Source: Candidatus Abyssobacteria bacterium SURF_5
Lineage (GTDB): Bacteria; Abyssobacteria; SURF-5
NCBI GenBank assembly: GCA_003598085.1
Contig: QZKU01000127.1
Location: forward strand, 24,334 to 88,333
Length of the DNA: 64,000 nucleotides
Direction: 5' to 3'
Positions 60,545-64,000 of the stretch are shown piece after piece. Made by a program: the position numbers and the translations under genes. A model generated the notes under the pieces. That model was not told the DNA's origin and ran no database searches. It saw only the letters and a list, made by a program, of their open reading frames with translations. Numbering within the stretch: the first letter of the stretch is position 1; the number at the start of each line of letters is the position of its first letter.

Positions 60545-61234
60545 ATGAACCACAAAATAATTCCGACCACTATAATTTTCGGCGCTGCCGCAGTCGCCGT
60601 ATTCATTTTCGCCCGATCCGCAGGGGCGTCAACCGTATCTTGGCCCCTCTTCCTCGCCATCCCATTCCTGTTCCCGGCGATGATGCTGTCGGGCCTTTCG
60701 CACATGCTGAGGACCAAGGCCAGCTTTGCCCTCATTATCCTCATTGCGGTTTCGTCCGGAGCCTTCCTGATCGGAAACGTGAGTGGCTGGTTCGGATATC
60801 TCACCGGCCAGCCCCACATGTGGCATGAGGTACGCCCTGCAGAGATATCGGGCCGAGAGGTTTATCTCGTCCATTTCAATATACAGAACACGGGCAAGGG
60901 ACCGCTGAGACTGCGGCTCGACGCCGTCGTCAGCCCGGAGGAAAATTCACTCATTCTGGCGAGCCAGCAATATGACGGAACTCAAAAACAGTGGGTCGCG
61001 TATCCGGCCGAAAGGCTGTTCTCCCAGCGATCGCTCGGAATGTTCCCGGCCGAGATACGTCCGGGCGGCTCGCTCCTGGTCGAGATGATCATCGAACAGA
61101 CGGATATGGCGGAGGTACCGGAAGTGGTCGACGACCGCAACATGCCCGGCAAATACGGCGTCTCGATATCGGACCCCATCCACATGAAGGTGTACCATCA
61201 CGAGATAACGGTCCCGCCATTCACTGATTCATAG
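60545..61234 (+). CDS. Membrane protein of unknown function with extracytoplasmic beta-rich domain
   Basis: 229 residues. Three hydrophobic helices (~5-22, ~33-51, ~60-82) precede a ~140-residue soluble region rich in alternating beta-type sequence (REVYLVHFNIQNTGKGPLRLRLDAVVS; SLLVEMIIEQTDMAEVPEVVDD; KYGVSISDPIHMKVYHHEITVPPF). The soluble part reads like an immunoglobulin-like or DUF-type beta sandwich, but I do not recognise a family. AAAGGA lies before the ATG. No obvious functional partner among the neighbours. Confidence 0.8.
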   Translation: MNHKIIPTTIIFGAAAVAVFIFARSAGASTVSWPLFLAIPFLFPAMMLSGLSHMLRTKASFALIILIAVSSGAFLIGNVSGWFGYLTGQPHMWHEVRPAEISGREVYLVHFNIQNTGKGPLRLRLDAVVSPEENSLILASQQYDGTQKQWVAYPAERLFSQRSLGMFPAEIRPGGSLLVEMIIEQTDMAEVPEVVDDRNMPGKYGVSISDPIHMKVYHHEITVPPFTDS

Positions 61235-61246
61235 GAGCGGCGCAGC

Positions 61247-61508
61247 CAGTCCACAGTCCACAGTCCACAGCAAGACAGTCCGATTGGCCACCTCTTCTCT
61301 TTCAGGGCAACCTTAATTCACCTTTGTAGGGGCGACTCGATGAGTCGCCGCTTCTCCCGCAGCCAGTCCACAGCAAGACAGGCACCCGCAGTTTCTTATG
61401 GTCTCGCATGATGAAATTTTCCTTCGCACCCGCTCCCTGTGGACGTAGACTGTGGACTGTGGACTGTTTCCCCGGTTCTGCTCCCTGTAGACTGTAGACT
61501 GTAGACTA
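61247..61508. repeat. Cluster of heptamer (TCCACAG / TGTAGAC) repeats
   Basis: Period-7 tracts occur in both orientations: CAG(TCCACAG)3 ending in CAAGACAG at 61247-61278, a one-unit copy with the same tail at 61364-61381, inverted tracts at 61437-61467 (TGTGGAC) and 61485-61508 (TGTAGAC). A dispersed hairpin GGCGACTC-GAT-GAGTCGCC sits at 61331-61349. All lie between genes. More copies are at 63636-63687. Confidence 0.75.
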
Positions 61509-61515
61509 TTTTCCC

Positions 61516-62013
61516 CTACTTCTTCTTCCGAGCGGATTTTTTGAATTGGGCGGTCAGGGAGCTGACCGTCTTTTGCGGGCTTTCGACAATCGTGCGGGTG
61601 TCGGAGAGGATATCCATGAAGCCGGCCTCATTCGGATAGCGCGGCACAATGTGCAAGTGCAGATGCTCGATGCTCGCGCCGGCCGGCCGCCGAATGTTGA
61701 AGCCGATGTTATAGCCGGCGGGACTGTACGCCGCATCGAGCACGTCCAGACACAGGTTCTGCAGCGAGATCATCTCAGCCGCCTCCGCCTTCTTGAGCGC
61801 GCGCACGTCGATCACGTGCCTCAGCGGAAACAGCAGCAGATGCCCGGCATTGTACGGGTGAAGGTTGGCCGATACGATCCAGTGTTTCCCCCGATAAATC
61901 TCCAGCTTCGAGACGCGCCGATCCCTTGCGGAGACCGCACACAGAATGCAATCGACCTCCGGCCGCTTCCCCTTCACATACGCCATTTTCGATGGCACAT
62001 ATAACTGCCTCAT
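61516..62013 (-). CDS. HIT-family nucleotide hydrolase/phosphorylase
   Basis: 165 residues. Zinc-type C-x-x-C (CILC, ~22-25), NLHPYNAGHLLLFPLRHV, and the histidine triad H117-L-H119-L-H121-I-V followed by PR. It belongs to the bacterial HIT group with MRQLY...MAYV start, related to Ap4A phosphorylases and nucleoside phosphoramidate hydrolases. It is cytoplasmic. AGGAAAG precedes the ATG, 15 bases after the FHA-HEAT gene stop, so the two are co-transcribed. Confidence 0.95.
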   Translation of the reverse strand: MRQLYVPSKMAYVKGKRPEVDCILCAVSARDRRVSKLEIYRGKHWIVSANLHPYNAGHLLLFPLRHVIDVRALKKAEAAEMISLQNLCLDVLDAAYSPAGYNIGFNIRRPAGASIEHLHLHIVPRYPNEAGFMDILSDTRTIVESPQKTVSSLTAQFKKSARKKK

Positions 62014-62028
62014 CAGCGCCCAACTTTC

Positions 62029-63228
62029 CTATTCAGCAGCCTGCTTCGCCCACCATTGTTCCCATGCCGCCTTGTCTTCCCTGAAAGCGCTTTTCGCCGA
62101 TCCGCTCTCATCTTCGCCGATGGCTGATATCTCTATCGTCTTGCGGACCTCGCCCGAGCGCGACGCCAGTTTGCGCTCCCTCTCAATCGCGGCTTTCAGT
62201 TTCTCGAGCGAACCGGCCGCGCACCTGCGGATTCTCGCGTCGGAATCGTCCAGCAATGGAATGAGAGCGGGCACTCCCTCTTTCAATCGCAGACGCCCGA
62301 TCCCGTCGATCGCGGCCATCCGCACCTCGACGTTGCGCTCCGCGAGCGCGCCGCTCAGAATGGGAAAAGCCTTCGGACTCTCGATCTTGCCCAGCGAATC
62401 GAGCACCCAGACGAGCGGGTACCGCTGTGTATCTTTCGCGCTCTCGATCAGCGCGTCGACCGATTGCAGGTCTCCCGAATCGCCCAAAGCCTTTACAACG
62501 GCCTCGCGAACCTCGAATGATTCGTCATCAAGCGCGCGCCGCAACTGTTTCGATGCGTGGGCTCCGCGAATCTGGCCGAGCACGTATGCCGCCAGCACCC
62601 GCACTCTCTTCTCAGCATGTTTCAGACTATGGGCGAGTTCGGTGACGGTCTTTTCGTCTGCAATTCTTATTATCGCCTTCACCACAGCGCTGCGCAAGAC
62701 TACATCCTTCGTGTCGAAAAGCGCCAGCAGCGCCTTGGCCGCCTTCGTTTCGCCCAAAAACCCGATCGCCTCCACCGCCGCGCTCTGCACCTTTACATCG
62801 GTCTCCTTGCGCAACAGCTTCATCAATGCATCGCCCGCCGCCGCGGCTCCCAACTGCCCGAGCAGGTTCGCCGCAAGCTCGCGCCGGCTCGCATCGGCAT
62901 GGCCGAGTTGCGAGATGAGCGATTCGATCGAGATCGATTCCTCGTCCGCCACAAACACCAGCATCGCCGCGCCCGCAAGAATGCGGTCGCCGTCATCGAG
63001 CACTTTCATGCTCACCTTTGTTCCGTTCGCGAAAACGCCGTTCGTGCTGTTCAGATCGTGCACGGTGCAGCGCCCGTCCTCGCACCTGATCTCGCAATGA
63101 CGGCCCGATGCGTACTTGTTCGCGAGAACGATATGATTGGCGCCCGCGCGCCCGATGGTGATTGTGCCGCCGGTAATCGGAAAACTCTTCGTCTCGTGCC
63201 CCTTCTGCTTCACCAGCAATAATGCCAT
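62029..63228 (-). CDS. FHA domain protein with HEAT repeats
   Basis: 399 residues. Residues ~20-85 form an FHA domain (ITIGRAGANHIVL, SGRHCEIRCEDGRCTVHDLNSTNGVFANG), which binds phosphothreonine. Residues ~105-340 are about seven HEAT-type helical repeats (ELAANLLGQLG; SAAVEAIGFLG; RVLAAYVLGQIRG; EAVVKALGDSGD; MAAIDGIGRLR). The tail has AAWEQWWAKQ. Probably a phospho-dependent scaffold for a Ser/Thr kinase system not in this window. The small gene at 63378-63521 lies upstream on the same strand. Confidence 0.93.
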   Translation of the reverse strand: MALLLVKQKGHETKSFPITGGTITIGRAGANHIVLANKYASGRHCEIRCEDGRCTVHDLNSTNGVFANGTKVSMKVLDDGDRILAGAAMLVFVADEESISIESLISQLGHADASRRELAANLLGQLGAAAAGDALMKLLRKETDVKVQSAAVEAIGFLGETKAAKALLALFDTKDVVLRSAVVKAIIRIADEKTVTELAHSLKHAEKRVRVLAAYVLGQIRGAHASKQLRRALDDESFEVREAVVKALGDSGDLQSVDALIESAKDTQRYPLVWVLDSLGKIESPKAFPILSGALAERNVEVRMAAIDGIGRLRLKEGVPALIPLLDDSDARIRRCAAGSLEKLKAAIERERKLASRSGEVRKTIEISAIGEDESGSAKSAFREDKAAWEQWWAKQAAE

Positions 63229-63377
63229 GTTCTGATCCGGTCCACGCCTCTTCCGAGGCCGCTTGATTGCATTACAGTGTTGCCTGACCGGGATGAGGCT
63301 CCGGCGAATTCCGCGCCGAGAAAAGGCGTCCCTTCGTCAGGCGTGATATCCAGGTGAGCCCTGAATCGGAAAGGAGA

Positions 63378-63521
63378 TCATTTGAGCGCCTTCTGCTCGA
63401 AATCCTCAAACGTCTGGCGCTTCTGTTTCTTGGTGCCGAAGAAGTCCGACTCGTCCATCAGCCGGTATGCGCCGTAGGCCACCGCGGCCAGGATAGCGAT
63501 TATGATCAGCTTGCGAATCAT
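63378..63521 (-). CDS. 47-residue single-helix membrane protein
   Basis: An ATG at 63521 preceded by AAAGGA opens a 47-codon frame ending at 63378. The N-terminal half is a membrane helix (KLIIIAILAAVAYGAYRL) and the rest is charged (DESDFFGTKKQKRQTFEDFEQKALK). Good ribosome site, clean hydrophobic-then-charged design and position upstream of the FHA-HEAT gene support it as real. No family recognised. Confidence 0.65.
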   Translation of the reverse strand: MIRKLIIIAILAAVAYGAYRLMDESDFFGTKKQKRQTFEDFEQKALK

Positions 63522-64000
63522 GAATTGTTCCTTTCCCGCTGCCCAGTATCAAACAATTTTTTCAATTATAGTAACGCGCGCGCACCGTGTCAAATGCCGT
63601 GGCCGACCGCCGGCGCAACGAATAAGACTAGCTTACAGTCCACAGCAAGACAGACCACTCGACAGTCCACAGTCCACAGCAAGACAGACTACAGCAAGAA
63701 CAATCAACACAAACGCCATCGACGACTGGCGTGAGATAGAAGTTCAGGTTTGTTTGCGGAGAGAGCGAATCAAACCATTCAACATGTTTGCTGCCTTTAT
63801 CCCTCCGGACCAAAGCCATTCATTCAAGACGAGCCCGGCTGCTTTTTGTACGGACTGCATTCTGCCGCTCTCGAAGTTCCCCCCTTTGGAAAAGGGGGAT
63901 TAAGAGAAATTCCTTTAAAGCGCCTTTTCTCCCCCTGAGGCGGAACCGTCTAAAACCGGTCACAGACTTTATCCATGCAAAGACCGGCTCTACCCGTGCG
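63522..64000. repeat. Gene-free right end with dispersed repeats
   Basis: No credible coding frame. Heptamer repeat copies with the CAAGACAG tail are at 63636-63653 and 63663-63687. A CCCCCTTT-GGA-AAAGGGGG palindrome is at 63880-63898, a member of the same family as 58798-58825. The last 100 bases show nothing further that I can assign. Confidence 0.6.

Noticed and set aside
61247..61508. Possible CRISPR array
   Set aside because: The repeat unit is 7 bases, in direct tandem and in both orientations, with no regular spacers and no cas genes.

Overview
The window is a dense piece of a bacterial chromosome, GC-rich by eye, with no rRNA, tRNA, CRISPR array or complete insertion sequence. Its content points to a strict anaerobe with hydrogen- and CoA-ester-based energy metabolism. 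It has a trimeric NAD(P)-linked [FeFe] hydrogenase with all three maturases, two ADP-forming acyl-CoA synthetases, an AMP-forming acetyl-CoA synthetase, a CoA-transferase, thiolase and acyl-CoA dehydrogenase, and a twelve-heme cytochrome. It also carries many two-component regulators and sigma-54 promoters. This fits Desulfobacterota-like or related uncultivated lineages, but no taxonomic marker is present and I do not assign a phylum.

Layout. Positions 1-957 hold the start of a sulfatase-like gene that runs off the left edge. From 12.5 kb leftwards on the minus strand lies a probable transcription unit: histidine kinase, two receiver-only regulators, a 1750-residue protein made of a degenerate GAPDH-like domain, a second GAPDH domain and a phosphoglycerate kinase domain, and a PPDK-like protein that lacks the PEP barrel and has a long novel N-terminus. 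Positions 12.8-20.4 kb (minus) hold acetate/CoA genes. At 20.5-21.4 kb is a receiver-CBS protein. Positions 21.9-34.3 kb (plus) form the hydrogenase cluster: NuoE-like, NuoF-GltD fusion, HydA, a receiver, a tandem DsrC-like protein split by a G8 run, a membrane histidine kinase, HydG, HydF and HydE. A second acyl-CoA synthetase lies at 34.5-36.6 kb, a protease-ComB-metallohydrolase operon at 37.0-39.7 kb, and a nucleotidyltransferase and the cytochrome at 39.9-42.8 kb. A large phosphorelay cluster at 43.7-50.7 kb ends in an NtrC-type activator. A 700-base non-coding stretch (50.7-51.4 kb) holds a strong sigma-54 promoter, long nested inverted repeats and a MITE-like element. The right end (51.4-63.5 kb) holds mixed genes: amino-sugar kinase/SIS pair, dipeptidase, second sulfatase-like protein, acyl-CoA dehydrogenase, thiolase, HIT, FHA-HEAT and several small or unknown proteins. 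Dispersed intergenic repeats lie between them.

Most notable signals. (1) Three minus-strand sigma-54 promoters of the form CGGCA..TTGC, each with the same bipartite element (TGTAAA-N5-CYGACA) 95-114 bases upstream. They tie together the kinase/GAPDH-PGK/PPDK unit, the receiver-CBS gene and one acyl-CoA synthetase into a candidate regulon. (2) The GAPDH-like/GAPDH/PGK giant and its PPDK-like partner. (3) DsrC-like domains inside a hydrogenase operon, with a homopolymer frameshift between them. (4) The sigma-54-headed structured non-coding locus at 51 kb. (5) Two sulfatase-like proteins in which the formylglycine motif is replaced by T-x-P-x-H.
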